This document shows, one piece after another, positions 37,365 to 48,598 of a stretch of DNA of 64,000 nt. A model generated the notes under the pieces. That model saw only the letters and a list, made by a program, of their open reading frames with translations. It was not told the origin of the DNA and made no database searches. Each line of letters starts with the position of its first letter. Position 1 is the stretch's first letter. The stretch spans positions 102,095 to 166,094 of the forward strand of contig JBNJGB010000013.1 of assembly GCA_051747385.1 (NCBI GenBank), given 5' to 3'. Position numbers and translations under genes: made by a program. This stretch comes from JBNJGB01 sp051747385. Its GTDB lineage: Bacteria; Myxococcota_A; UBA9042; PHBI01; JACKFB01.

Positions 37365-37491
37365 GACGCGATGATAGCAGGCACCCGCCATGATGGCGCG
37401 TTGGTTGCACCTCCCGGGAGGCCGTGCCATTCTTCGCCGCGGCCGGGAACCGGCCCGGGAGAGCCCAACCTCCGAAGGGGATCAGCACGCG

Positions 37492-38259
37492 ATGAAGTTG
37501 CAGTACGCGGGCGCGACCCACGTCGGGATGAAGCGCGACCACAACGAGGACAACCTCATGCTGGCGCCGGAGATGAACCTCTTCGTCGTGGCGGACGGCA
37601 TGGGGGGCCACGCCTCCGGCGAGGTCGCCAGCCGCATCGCGGTCGACACCCTCAAGCAGTTCTTCGAGGAGACCGAGGCCGACGACGACATCACCTGGCC
37701 CTACAAGATGGACCGGGGCCTGAGCTACGACGAGAACCGCCTCGTAGCGGCCATCAAGCTCGCCAACCGCAACATCTTCGAGACGGCGCTGGACGACGTG
37801 CGCCTCAAGGGCATGGGCACCACCTTCGTGGGCTTCCTGGTGACCGAGGAGCACGCCCTGGTGGCCCACGTGGGCGACTCCCGCTGCTATCGCGTCCGCG
37901 GCGGGGAGATCGAGGAGATCACCGAGGACCACTCGCTGCTCAACGACTACAAGAAGATCCAGAAGATGACGCCGGAGGAGGAGGCCGCCTTCCCGCACAA
38001 GAACATCATCGTGCGGGCCCTGGGCATGAAGGAGACGGTGGACGTCGACATCCAGCGCCAGACCCCGCAGGACGGCGACATCCTCCTGCTCTGCTCGGAC
38101 GGCCTCAACGGCGAGCTGGAGGACGACGAGATCCGCGACATCGTCCTGCGCCACCAGGACGACCTGGACCAGGGCGTCGAGGCCCTCATCCAGGCCGCCT
38201 GCGACCACGGCGGCAAAGACAACGTCACGGTCGCGATGGTCAAGTACGTCGAGGCGTAG
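37492..38259 (+). CDS. PP2C-type Ser/Thr protein phosphatase
   Basis: The protein has 255 aa. All metal-binding motifs of bacterial PP2C are present: 'RDHNEDN', 'VVADGMGGHASGEVAS', 'VAHVGDSRCYRV', 'DILLLCSDGL' and the end motif 'GGKDNVTVAMV'. It would reverse the action of the kinases nearby (32258, 38506) and control the phosphorylation seen by FHA proteins; this is inference. The ATG at 37492 is the start of the conserved part and follows AAGGGG at 8-13 nt. The 246 bp after its stop hold no gene. Confidence 0.95.
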   Translation: MKLQYAGATHVGMKRDHNEDNLMLAPEMNLFVVADGMGGHASGEVASRIAVDTLKQFFEETEADDDITWPYKMDRGLSYDENRLVAAIKLANRNIFETALDDVRLKGMGTTFVGFLVTEEHALVAHVGDSRCYRVRGGEIEEITEDHSLLNDYKKIQKMTPEEEAAFPHKNIIVRALGMKETVDVDIQRQTPQDGDILLLCSDGLNGELEDDEIRDIVLRHQDDLDQGVEALIQAACDHGGKDNVTVAMVKYVEA

Positions 38260-38505
38260 CCCCCCCTCCCGTTCCAGAACCCAGCCGAGCCGGAATGCGG
38301 AGCTCTCGAAGCGCACGGCCGGGCGGCCGATCCGGGGCGAATCGATCAGCGGACGCGGCGTCAGCAGTGCGCCGTTCTGACAACGAATGCCGGCTTCGTC
38401 AGGCCCGAAGCGCCACCCGCCCGGGGGCATGTGGCCCCCGCAGCCGGGCACTGCGCTCCGCAGCACCTTCACCCATCGGAACCAGCGCGGCGCCGGCGGG
38501 CCGGC

Positions 38506-41500
38506 TCACCCGGCCTCGCGCATCCCCAGATCGAGGCCGTGCACGAGCTCCAGGTCGGTCAGGCGCTCGTGGACGGCGGCCTCCAACAGCCCGTGCCCGG
38601 CCGCGTGGGCCAGCCGCTCCGCCTCCTGGAAGGCGCGGGCCGCCACCCGGGTCTGGGCGCTCCGGAGCTTGGCCTCGCCAAGGGCGAACAACGCTCTGCA
38701 CCGCGTCACGGTCGACGCCCCCTCGACGAGGGCACGCTCGGCGTAACGGAGCGCGTCCTCGCGAAGGTCCAGGGCCAGCATGGCCCGCGCCATGCCGACG
38801 GCCGCGGCCGTGACGGCCTGCGCGTCGCCCTCGACCTCGCGGAGAACCCGCCGGATGACGCCGGCGCCCCGCTCCGTCTCGCCGAGCGCGACGAGGGCCT
38901 CGCCCAGGCCGGTCCGGGCCCGGCGCAGCTCCCCGTCGAGCCCCGCGGCTCCCGCCAGCCCGACGGCCGCCCGCAGGGTGTCGGCAGCCCGCGACGGCTC
39001 CTGGTCGTCCAGCTCCACGCGCCCCAGGTCCACCAGGCAGCGGATGGCGTCGGCAGGTCGGCCCAGGTCGCGGAACGCGTCCCGCGCCTGCCGGAGGTTC
39101 GTGCGTGTCCCCGACGCGTCCCCCTCGGCCAGGGCGACCTCCGCCCGGATCTCCTGGGTGAGGGCCTCGATGCCCCGAGCGGCCCGGGCGTCCACCGGCC
39201 GCAGCAGGGCCAGGGTCTCGCGGGCGCAGCCCAGGTGCGCCATGGCCTCGGCCACGTCGTTGCGCCGGATGGCGCAGCGCGCCAGGAGCGCGGCGAGCTG
39301 ACCGAGGACCGCTGCGCCGACGTGGTCGGACAGCCGCTCCCGCGCCTGGAGGAGCACCTGCTCGCCCCGACCGATCTCTCCCATGTCCAGGAGCACCGAC
39401 CCGAGCTGGACCAGCTCGGCGACGTCCGGAGCGCGACCGGGGATGGCCAGGGCCCCGTCGAAGCACGACACGGCGCCGTCCACGTCTCCCGCGCGTGCGC
39501 GCAGGCGCGCGGCCGTGAGCAGCAGCGAGGCCGTCGCGGCCCCCTTGACGGCCCCCGCGGCTCGCTCCGCCTCCCTGGCGCCCAGGCGCCACAGCCCGAG
39601 GCGCTCCGTACGCTCGATGCGCGCCGCGGCGCTCAGCACGCCGCTCCGAAAGGCCGGAAGGAGTCGTCGACACAGGCCGCCCGACTCCTCGAGGCGCTCC
39701 GCCATCCACCGGGCCACGTTCCGGGGGGCGCCGTGCTCGAGGTACAGGCGCGCGGCCCGGATGGCCATGTCGTCCGCCGTCTCCTCGTCGCCGTGGACCG
39801 CGGCGAGCCAGGCCGCCTCGGCCTCGCGCGGCGGGATGCCTCGGATGTGCTCCGGCAGCAGCCGCGGCACGAGCGCATCCCGCCGCGCCGGCATGGGGCC
39901 GGGCTGCCCGGAGGCGAGGAGCGTCAGGGCCAGCGGATTGCCCGCGGCCGTGTCCATGACCTCCGCGCGGCGATGCCCGGGGACCTCGTACCCACGCAGG
40001 ATCGCGCCGGCAGCTCGGAGCCCCAGGGGGCGGAGGTCCACCCGCTCGCCGTCGGACCAGAGCAGCGGCGCCCGGTCCAGCGCTCGCCGTGGCGCCGTCG
40101 CCACCAGGAGCCAGGGGCGCCCCTGGGCCTGCTCCGGGAGACGCGCGAGGATCTCGCGGCTCGCGCCGTCCACGAGGTGGGCGTCGTCCAGCAGGAGGCA
40201 GAACCCGCCCTCCCCGGCGCGCCAGGCCAGGACCTCGGCGAGAGCCCGCGCGAGCGCCGCGGTCGTCACGCCGTGCACGTCCCGGCTGTCCAGCAGGAGC
40301 ACCGCGAGGTGGTCCCGGAGGGGCAGCGGGAGGGGGTCGATTCGCTCCCGGACGGCCGCGTCGGCTGCGTCGTCGGCGAGGTCGAGACACCGCCGGACCA
40401 GGCGCTCGGCGGTGTGGCCCGGCCACGCGCGCGCCACGGGCGCCGTCCGCATGAACAGGTGGGCCCGCCCCCCGGCGAAGGCCCGCAGGAGGGTGGTCCT
40501 CCCGACGCCCCGATCCCCCGTCACGACCACCGTCGTCGGCCCCCGGCGCCGCGCCTCGTCGGCCAGGCTGCCGAGGCGCCGCAGCTCCCGGTTCCGCCCC
40601 AGGTAGAGGTCGGGCACCCAGCGCTCCGCCCCCGGCGCCGCCCCGGCGGCCGCGAAGCACGGGAGGCTCCGGCCCGACGGGAGGGACACCGAGGTGATCG
40701 GCCGCCCGCGGACCCCCAGGTCGTGAGCCAGGGGCGCCGGCATGGCCACGTCACCGTGGGGAGCGGCCACGGCGAGGCGGCGCGCAAGGTCCCCCAGGTC
40801 CGACGGCGCGGCGGCGGAGGCGTCCGCCACCCCCATCCGGAGGGCGAGGTTCCCGCGGAGCGCGGCCGTCCGGACGGTCTGGAGGTGCTCGAGCAGGCGC
40901 CGGCAGGCGTCCTTCGGCGCGAGGCCCGCGGCCGGCGGCACCTGGACGCTGGCGGTGGCCTCCCGGAGCACGACGCGGAAGCCCGCGCGCCGCTGCGCCT
41001 CCAGCCAGTCCGCGACGGGGCCCACGTCCAGGTCGGCCTCCCTCGCGACCAGCAGCATCGCCACGGCGACCGGCTCGGCGCCGGCCTTCGGGGTGGCGGG
41101 AGGCGCCTCCTCGGCCGGTGCGCTGCGCCCCGGCCTGCGAAGCTCCTGGGCCTGCCCGCACCGGGGGCAGGTGGCGCCCACGGGGACGTCCGCCGCGCCG
41201 CAGGTGCCGCACGGGAGCGAGGGATCGCCCCCCTCGCCGGGCGCCGCGCTCCGCACCCGCTTGATGACGTCGCCGAGGCTCGCCATCGCCGCGGCCTCCG
41301 GCCCCTCCAGGGTGGGCAGCATCATCATGGCGCCGGCGTCCGGGCGGGTGGGCATCGAGCCGCCCACGCCCGACGTGTCCTCCGCCCCGAGGGTGTCGAT
41401 GAGGCGGGTCGGGGCGAGGCCGGTGCCCACGAGGAGGTCCCGCACCTCGCGCGCGTTCGGCGGGCGTTCCGCCACGTCCTTGGTCAGCATCTGCTGGACC

Positions 41501-42420
41501 AGCGCCTCCAGCACCTCCGGGATCCGCCCCTCGCCGACCCGGTCGGCCATGGCGGGCGGCCTCTCGTTGAGCTGCTTCATACAGAGGGTCACGGAGTGCT
41601 CGTCCGCGAAGGGGCGCTCGCCGGTGAGCATCTCGTAGAGGATGACTCCGAGGGAGTACGTGTCCGAGCGCGGATCCGGGTCCTTGCCCATGATCTGCTC
41701 GGGGCTCATGTAGGCGGGCGTCCCCGCGATATCGACCGTGGACAGGTGCATGCCGAGACCGGCGTCCGGATCGCGCATGACGCGCGCGATGCCGAAGTCC
41801 AGGACCTTGGCCACGATGGCCCCGTCCCGGCTCACGAGCTGGACGTTGTCCGGCTTCAGGTCGCGGTGGACGATGCGGCGCCGGTGGGCGGCCTGCAGGG
41901 CGTCGCTCACCTGGACGGCGAGCCCGACGGCCGTCCGGGGCGACAGGGGCGCCCGGTGGAAGATGAGATCTCCCAGGGTCCAGCCGTCCAGCAGCTCCAT
42001 CACCATGTACAGGTGGCCCTCGCCGGAGCGCCCGAAGTCGTAGACGGTCACCACGTTCTCGTGGATGAGCCGGCTCGACGCCTGCGCCTCCCGGAAGAAG
42101 CGCTTCACGGCGCGCGGATCGTGTGCGTAGTGGGGGTGCAGGACCTTCACGGCCACGTCCCGCTCCATGGCGCGCTGGTGGGCCCGATAGACGATGCCCA
42201 TGCCGCCCGCGCCGACGACGCCGCCGATCTCGTAGCGGCCGTCCAGGGTGGCGCCGGTCAGCAGCGGCGTGTCCGGGATCTCCAGCAGGCCCGTCCCGTC
42301 GTTCGGACAGACCGAGGCGTCGGCGTCGTACGTGCCATTGCAGGAGGGGCAGACCGTCCGGGTGCCCGGCCCCGCCCCGGCGGCCGGCTCCTCGACGTGC
42401 TCGTTGCCTTCCTCCGCCAT
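38506..42420 (-). CDS. Ser/Thr kinase fused to a P-loop ATPase-like region and TPR repeats (PknK/AfsK-like giant kinase)
   Basis: The protein has 1,304 aa. In order it has an N-terminal zinc-knuckle stretch ('CPSCNGTYDADASVCPND'), an active-looking kinase (about 55-330; Lys92, 'HRDLKPDN' with Asp187, 'DFGIAR'), a second zinc ribbon ('CGTCGAADVPVGATCPRCGQ'), a degenerate cyclase-like region (about 460-590), an ATPase region from about 640 ('VTGDRGVGRTTLLRAFAGGR', Walker B 'CLLLDDAHLVD') and about 400 residues of TPR-like helices. The P-loop Lys is Arg, so ATP hydrolysis may be impaired. The ATG at 42420 has AGGGGG 5 nt upstream and is preferred to the GTG at 42438. This architecture is typical of large myxobacterial kinases. 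Confidence 0.9.
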   Translation of the reverse strand: MAEEGNEHVEEPAAGAGPGTRTVCPSCNGTYDADASVCPNDGTGLLEIPDTPLLTGATLDGRYEIGGVVGAGGMGIVYRAHQRAMERDVAVKVLHPHYAHDPRAVKRFFREAQASSRLIHENVVTVYDFGRSGEGHLYMVMELLDGWTLGDLIFHRAPLSPRTAVGLAVQVSDALQAAHRRRIVHRDLKPDNVQLVSRDGAIVAKVLDFGIARVMRDPDAGLGMHLSTVDIAGTPAYMSPEQIMGKDPDPRSDTYSLGVILYEMLTGERPFADEHSVTLCMKQLNERPPAMADRVGEGRIPEVLEALVQQMLTKDVAERPPNAREVRDLLVGTGLAPTRLIDTLGAEDTSGVGGSMPTRPDAGAMMMLPTLEGPEAAAMASLGDVIKRVRSAAPGEGGDPSLPCGTCGAADVPVGATCPRCGQAQELRRPGRSAPAEEAPPATPKAGAEPVAVAMLLVAREADLDVGPVADWLEAQRRAGFRVVLREATASVQVPPAAGLAPKDACRRLLEHLQTVRTAALRGNLALRMGVADASAAAPSDLGDLARRLAVAAPHGDVAMPAPLAHDLGVRGRPITSVSLPSGRSLPCFAAAGAAPGAERWVPDLYLGRNRELRRLGSLADEARRRGPTTVVVTGDRGVGRTTLLRAFAGGRAHLFMRTAPVARAWPGHTAERLVRRCLDLADDAADAAVRERIDPLPLPLRDHLAVLLLDSRDVHGVTTAALARALAEVLAWRAGEGGFCLLLDDAHLVDGASREILARLPEQAQGRPWLLVATAPRRALDRAPLLWSDGERVDLRPLGLRAAGAILRGYEVPGHRRAEVMDTAAGNPLALTLLASGQPGPMPARRDALVPRLLPEHIRGIPPREAEAAWLAAVHGDEETADDMAIRAARLYLEHGAPRNVARWMAERLEESGGLCRRLLPAFRSGVLSAAARIERTERLGLWRLGAREAERAAGAVKGAATASLLLTAARLRARAGDVDGAVSCFDGALAIPGRAPDVAELVQLGSVLLDMGEIGRGEQVLLQARERLSDHVGAAVLGQLAALLARCAIRRNDVAEAMAHLGCARETLALLRPVDARAARGIEALTQEIRAEVALAEGDASGTRTNLRQARDAFRDLGRPADAIRCLVDLGRVELDDQEPSRAADTLRAAVGLAGAAGLDGELRRARTGLGEALVALGETERGAGVIRRVLREVEGDAQAVTAAAVGMARAMLALDLREDALRYAERALVEGASTVTRCRALFALGEAKLRSAQTRVAARAFQEAERLAHAAGHGLLEAAVHERLTDLELVHGLDLGMREAG

Positions 42421-42490
42421 CTCCACCCCCTGGCTCACGCCATGGCCCGAGGTTAGGTGCCCGGCCGGGGGCTGTCGAAAAACCCGAGGC

Positions 42491-43951
<1,461 letters not shown>

Positions 43952-44006
43952 GCGCGCCGGAACATACCCGCTTCCCGTCGGCCCACCAAGGGCCACCACC
44001 CCGGCG

Positions 44007-44408
44007 TCAGAGACCGCGCAGCCGCCTCGCCGCGGCCGCGGCCAGCTCCAGGTGCGCCCCGCGCTCCCCCGGGGGCACGAGCAGCACGAGGCAGCGCGCG
44101 ACCGCCTCGCCTGAGGCGCCCCAGCGGACGGGTTCGGCCAGGGTGACGTCCACGAGGGTCGGCTCGTCCAGGCCCTCCACGTCCGCGTGGGGCATGGTCA
44201 CGCCGGGGGCCACGTGCGTCGCCTCCCGATCCTCGCGCTGCTCGAGGGCCCGCGTCACGGCTCCGGCGTCGACCCGCGGGCATCGGGCCCGGGCGGCGCG
44301 CCCGATGCCGCCGAGGACCTCGGCCCGGCTCCGGGCGTCCATGCGGAGGCTCGTCTCGACCGATCGTCCCCGGCCCGTGTCCGGGGGTGCTCCGTCACGG
44401 CGTCCCAT
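44007..44408 (-). CDS. Orphan PTS EIIA (fructose/PtsN-type) domain protein
   Basis: The protein has 133 aa, close to a single EIIA domain. The phosphorylation-site His is at about 74 in 'APGVTMPHADVEGLDEPTL', and 'ALEQREDREATHVAPGV' just before it matches the EIIA-Fru/PtsN pattern. No EIIB or EIIC lies nearby, so it is likely a regulatory rather than transport subunit. Standing directly upstream of a sigma-54 activator recalls the common link of PtsN with sigma-54 loci. The ATG at 44408 gives the full domain; a longer opening to 44942 reads antisense through the lipoprotein gene and is not credible. Confidence 0.85.
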   Translation of the reverse strand: MGRRDGAPPDTGRGRSVETSLRMDARSRAEVLGGIGRAARARCPRVDAGAVTRALEQREDREATHVAPGVTMPHADVEGLDEPTLVDVTLAEPVRWGASGEAVARCLVLLVPPGERGAHLELAAAAARRLRGL

Positions 44409-44496
44409 CTCCCCCTCCCGGCGTGGATGACGCCCACGCACGGCGGGCATTGTCGCGGCCAATGCCACGGACTGCAAAATCGTGTATGTGTCCCGC

Positions 44497-45396
44497 ATGC
44501 GAATGGGAGTGCGATGCACCGCGGCCCTGCTCGCCCTCGCCTGCGCGGGCTGCCAGGGAGACGAGGACGAAGCCGGGCCCGCTCCGGACGCGGCGCCGAC
44601 GACGGCCCGCGCTCCGGAAGGCGATCCGGTGGAGATGCTCGAGGCGCCGATCCGTCCCGAGCTGACCGAAGCCGAGCGCCGGGCCATCGCCCAGGCGCAC
44701 AGCGAGTCGGACGAGCAGGAGGCGCCCGACGAGGCCGACGGGGAGAGGGGCGCTCCGGCGGGCCTGACGGCCGAGGAGCGCGAGGCCGCCGACGACGACC
44801 CCGCCGCGCGTCCGGGCGGCCTCGGGGAGGTTCGCGAGGCCCGGACCGACGAGCGGGAGCCGGGAGGGCACGAACCCGGGGCCGAGCCGCCTCCCACGGA
44901 GCAGCACGTTCGGCCGGGGCGCCCGGCCGGAGCCGTCCACACCGGGGACGCGGTGGACCGGGCAGAGGGGGAGGACGATCACGCCGAGGACGGTGCCGGG
45001 GAGCCGACGTCCGCCGGGGACGGCGGCGAGGAGGTCCGACCCGGAGCGCAGATCTGGTCCGGCACGGAGCGTCTGGGCCTCGTGGACCTCGCCGTGGCGA
45101 CGGGCGTAAGGGAGCGCACGCCCGAGGGCGTCTCCCCCACCTACGAGGAGATGCCCGACCTCTTCTACTGCTACACGGCCTTCGACAACCCGGACGAGCC
45201 GGTGACGGTGACCCACGTCTGGCGGCGGGGGGATCGCGTGGTCTCGCGCGTCGAGCTGGAGGTGGGGGTGAGCGCCCGCTGGCGCACATGGTCCCGGCAG
45301 CGCGTGAAGCCGTCCTGGACCGGGACCTGGTCCTGCGAGGTGCTGGCACCCGGAGGGGAGCGCCTGGGCCTTGCCCGCGTGTCTGCGGGGGAGTAG
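44497..45396 (+). CDS. DUF2914-containing lipoprotein
   Basis: The protein has 299 aa. The signal peptide ends with 'LALACAGC', Cys about residue 19. About 160 residues of acidic low-complexity linker (Ala/Glu/Asp/Pro) follow. The C-terminal about 105 residues are a DUF2914-type domain ('LVDLAVATGVRERTPEG', 'TVTHVWRRGDRVVSRVELEV', 'GTWSCEVLAPGGERLG'). The function of DUF2914 is not known. The start could also be the in-frame ATG at 44503. The GH57 gene begins 9 nt downstream, so the two are probably co-transcribed. Confidence 0.82.
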   Translation: MRMGVRCTAALLALACAGCQGDEDEAGPAPDAAPTTARAPEGDPVEMLEAPIRPELTEAERRAIAQAHSESDEQEAPDEADGERGAPAGLTAEEREAADDDPAARPGGLGEVREARTDEREPGGHEPGAEPPPTEQHVRPGRPAGAVHTGDAVDRAEGEDDHAEDGAGEPTSAGDGGEEVRPGAQIWSGTERLGLVDLAVATGVRERTPEGVSPTYEEMPDLFYCYTAFDNPDEPVTVTHVWRRGDRVVSRVELEVGVSARWRTWSRQRVKPSWTGTWSCEVLAPGGERLGLARVSAGE

Positions 45397-45405
45397 GCAG
45401 TCCCC

Positions 45406-47490
45406 ATGGGCACCCTCCACGTCTCCTTCCTCTGGCACATGCACCAGCCCACGTACGCGGACCCCACCACGGGCGAGGTGTCCATGCCGTGGGTGCGCCT
45501 CCACGCGCTCCACGCCTACACGGACATGGCGCTGGCCCTCGAGGCGGTCCCGGAGGCACGCGCCACGGTGAACTGGGTGCCCGGGCTGATGGACCAGCTC
45601 GAGGAGGCGGCCGGGCCCCGGTTCCGGGAGCGGGAGCGTTGGTGGCGCCTCGGCTCGCGGCCGCCGTCGTCCCTGACGGACGAGGAGCGGCGCTTCGTGG
45701 AGGAGCGCTTCTTCTCCCTGAACCACGAGCGCATGCTGGAGCCGCACAAGCGCTATCGCGAGCTGCGGGATCGGGTCCGCCTGGGGGCCCGGCTGGACGA
45801 CGAGGAACTTCGTGACCTCCAGGTCTGGCTCGTCCTCGGCTGGTGCGGAGTCGGGGCGAGGCGCCACCCCACGATCGTCGCCCTCCTGGAGCAGGAGCGG
45901 GCCTTCGACGAGCGGGACGTGGAGGCCCTCGCAGAGGCCCAGCGTGAGATCGTCGCCGCGGTCCCCGGCCGCTGGCGGGACCTCGAGGAGGCGGGACGGG
46001 CCGAGCTGATCTGCTCGCCGTACTATCACCCCATCCTGCCCCTCCTGCACGACCTGGAGGCGGGACGGGAGTCGGATCCGACGACGCCCCTGCCCCACGC
46101 GACCTTCCGCCACCCGGGCGACGCCCACCGGCACCTGGCCCGGGCCCTCGAGTCCCACGAGGCCCGGTTCGGGCGGAGGCCCGCCGGGATCTGGCCGTCC
46201 GAGGGGGCCATCTCCGCGCCCGTCGCCCGCCTGGCCGCGAGCCTCGGCGTGCGATGGATGGTGAGCGACGAGGCGTTGCTGGATCGGGCGCTGGGGCGCC
46301 GATACGTCGGCGCGCCGGAGCGGCTGGGTCCGTGGGAGGCCGAGGGCGTCGCCGCCTTCTTTCGCCACCACGACCTCTCCGATCGCATCGGCTTCGTGTA
46401 CGCCGACTGGTCCGCCCGGGCCGCCGTGCGGGACTTCGTCCACCAGCTCCGCGGCCTGCGGGAGCGCGTGGGGGACCGGGACGCCGTCGTCACGGTGGCC
46501 CTGGACGGGGAGAACTGCTGGGAGCACTATCCCGGCGGCGTCATGGGCTTCCTGCCCGCGTTGTACGAGGCGATCTCCCGGGAGCGGGGGCTGCGCCTGT
46601 CCACCCTCTCCGAGGCCCTGGACGCGGTGGGCACCGGATCGCGCCGCCTGGAGCGCCTCCCGACGGGGTCCTGGATCGACGGGAACCTGCGCACCTGGAT
46701 CGGGGATCCGGTGAAGAACCGCGCCTGGGACCTCCTGGCGGAGGCCCGCGAGGCCGTGGGGCGGGACATGCCCACCCTGGTCGAGGAGGATCCCGACCTG
46801 GCGGACCTGATCATGCGGGCGGAGGCCTCCGACTGGTTCTGGTGGTTCGGCGAGGGCCACTCGTCGGCGTTCGACGCAGAGTTCGACGCCCTGTTCCGCC
46901 ACCACCTGGAGGCCATCTGGCGCCGGATCGGGCGTCGGCCGCCGGCCGCCCTGCGCCGCCCGGTGGATCGGCGCCGGAAGCACCGCCCCGCCGGGGACGT
47001 GACGCCGCCCCAGGCCGCCCTCCGGCCTCGCCTGACGGGGCGGACGGACGCCTACTACAAGTGGGCCGGGGCCGGCGAGATCCGCGCCGGGGCCGGCGCC
47101 ATCCACCGCGCCGAGGCCATCCTGCGCGGGGCCCGGTTCGCCTTCTCCCCGGACGCCATGAGCCTCCGGGTGGAGACCGAGGGGCGGGCGCGGGACATGC
47201 TCAGGGGGCGCCGCCTGGTCCTGACCGTGGACGCGCCCGGGGAGGCCGCGGTGGTCCTCTGGCCGGCCGAGGATCGCCCGGAGGGCGTGGAGGTGGCCTG
47301 CGATCGGGTCCTGGAGGCGCGCGTGCCGGCGCCCCGCCTGGGCGTCGCGCCCGACCGGGACGAACGCCTCGTCTTCTCCCTCCACCTCGAGGACGACCGG
47401 GCGCGCCTAGTGGAGCGCCTTCCCCGCGCCGGGGCCGCCGAGGTCACGCCGTCCGCCCGGGACCTGGACCGGCGCCGCTGGTCCGTCTGA
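45406..47490 (+). CDS. Glycoside hydrolase family 57 protein
   Basis: The protein has 694 aa. The N-terminus 'VSFLWHMHQPTYADPTTGEV' is the classic GH57 start. The presumed nucleophile lies in 'GIWPSEGAISAPVARLAASL'. Further conserved stretches are 'VALDGENCWEHYPGG' and 'DWFWWFGEGHSS'. GH57 enzymes act on alpha-1,4-glucans as amylases, glucanotransferases or branching enzymes. The C-terminal about 150 residues form an additional beta domain common in this subgroup. It stands between a DUF2914 lipoprotein and galT with gaps of 9 and 13 nt, an operon that suggests glycogen or maltodextrin turnover. Confidence 0.92.
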   Translation: MGTLHVSFLWHMHQPTYADPTTGEVSMPWVRLHALHAYTDMALALEAVPEARATVNWVPGLMDQLEEAAGPRFRERERWWRLGSRPPSSLTDEERRFVEERFFSLNHERMLEPHKRYRELRDRVRLGARLDDEELRDLQVWLVLGWCGVGARRHPTIVALLEQERAFDERDVEALAEAQREIVAAVPGRWRDLEEAGRAELICSPYYHPILPLLHDLEAGRESDPTTPLPHATFRHPGDAHRHLARALESHEARFGRRPAGIWPSEGAISAPVARLAASLGVRWMVSDEALLDRALGRRYVGAPERLGPWEAEGVAAFFRHHDLSDRIGFVYADWSARAAVRDFVHQLRGLRERVGDRDAVVTVALDGENCWEHYPGGVMGFLPALYEAISRERGLRLSTLSEALDAVGTGSRRLERLPTGSWIDGNLRTWIGDPVKNRAWDLLAEAREAVGRDMPTLVEEDPDLADLIMRAEASDWFWWFGEGHSSAFDAEFDALFRHHLEAIWRRIGRRPPAALRRPVDRRRKHRPAGDVTPPQAALRPRLTGRTDAYYKWAGAGEIRAGAGAIHRAEAILRGARFAFSPDAMSLRVETEGRARDMLRGRRLVLTVDAPGEAAVVLWPAEDRPEGVEVACDRVLEARVPAPRLGVAPDRDERLVFSLHLEDDRARLVERLPRAGAAEVTPSARDLDRRRWSV

Positions 47491-47503
47491 CGAAGGAGCC
47501 CGA

Positions 47504-48523
47504 ATGTCCGAGCTACGGCGCGATCCCCTCCGCCGGCGCTGGGTGATCATCGCCCCCGAGCGCGGCGCCCGTCCCGCCCTGGTCCACCCCGCGGACGAGG
47601 ACGACGTCCGCCTGGGTACCGCCGCGTGCCCGTTCTGCGGCGCGGACGAGTCCGTCACCGGCCCCTACATCGCCCGGACCCCCGGCCCCGAGGGAGACGT
47701 CGGCGTGGTGGCCAACCTCTTCCCGGCGCTGCGTATCGAGGCCACCCTGGAGGCGACCGCGCGCGGGCCCCACGACCACCTGGACGGGGTCGGCGCCCAC
47801 GAGGTCGTCATCGAGTCCCCGCGCCACGACACGGACCTGCACGACATGGCGCCCGAGCAGGTGGCGGCGGTGCTCCTGGCCTGGCGGGACCGCGTGCGGG
47901 ACCTCCACCGGGATCGGCGCCTGGCCCTGGTGAGCGTCTTCCGGAACCGCGGCGCCGGCGCGGGGGCCAGCGTCACCCACCCCCACAGCCAGATCATCGC
48001 CACGCCGGTGCTGCCCCCGCGCGTGGAGTCGGAGCTCGCCCACGCCGCCGAGCACCTCCGGCGGCACGGCCGCTGCCTGTCCTGCGATCTCGTCGCCCAC
48101 GAGCTGGAGGCCCGCCAGCGGATCGTGCGCCTCGACGAGGACTTCGTCGCCTTCTGCCCCTACGCCTCCGCGAGGCCGTTCGAGGTGGTGATCACGTCTC
48201 GCAGGCACGCCCACGACTTCACGAGCCTGGCGGGCCCGGAGGCCCTCGCCCTGGCCGAGCTCCTCCGCGACGTCCTGGCGCGCCTGCACGCCAGCCTGGA
48301 GGGCGCCGCCTACAACCTGGCGCTCATCGGCGCCCCCAACGAGGCCGCCCTGCGCTATGGCGGCTCCTCCCTCGCCGAGATCGCCGCCGGCTGGCACTGG
48401 CGCCTGGAGATCCTGCCCCGCGTCGCGCGCCACGGGGGGTTCGAGCAGAGCACCGGGATGTTCATCAACCCGACCCCGCCCGAGGCCGCCGCGGAGCACC
48501 TCCGGCAGGTGGACCTGGACTGA
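47504..48523 (+). CDS. galT: Galactose-1-phosphate uridylyltransferase
   Basis: The protein has 339 aa, normal for the family. The catalytic motif is 'THPHSQIIATP' with the uridylylated His at 161. A zinc-binding CxxC pair lies in 'CPFCGADES', and 'CLSCDLVAHE' and 'LALIGAPN' are also conserved. It exchanges UDP between glucose-1-P and galactose-1-P. In many deltaproteobacteria the family member linked with GH57 and glycogen genes may serve as a broader UDP/ADP-sugar transferase. ATG behind AAGGAG. It is the last gene of the group starting at 44497. Confidence 0.95.
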   Translation: MSELRRDPLRRRWVIIAPERGARPALVHPADEDDVRLGTAACPFCGADESVTGPYIARTPGPEGDVGVVANLFPALRIEATLEATARGPHDHLDGVGAHEVVIESPRHDTDLHDMAPEQVAAVLLAWRDRVRDLHRDRRLALVSVFRNRGAGAGASVTHPHSQIIATPVLPPRVESELAHAAEHLRRHGRCLSCDLVAHELEARQRIVRLDEDFVAFCPYASARPFEVVITSRRHAHDFTSLAGPEALALAELLRDVLARLHASLEGAAYNLALIGAPNEAALRYGGSSLAEIAAGWHWRLEILPRVARHGGFEQSTGMFINPTPPEAAAEHLRQVDLD

Positions 48524-48598
48524 GCCCCCTCCCCCGCGCCGAGCGCGGAAATGAGCAGGATCGCGGTGCCCCGCGGTGAGTAGATGGAGCAGGACCGC

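Noticed and set aside
38506..42420. ATPase of the giant kinase as the missing eCIS Afp15 ATPase
   Set aside because: It is 16 kb away, fused to kinase and TPR parts, and has a STAND/AAA-like context rather than the Afp15 form.
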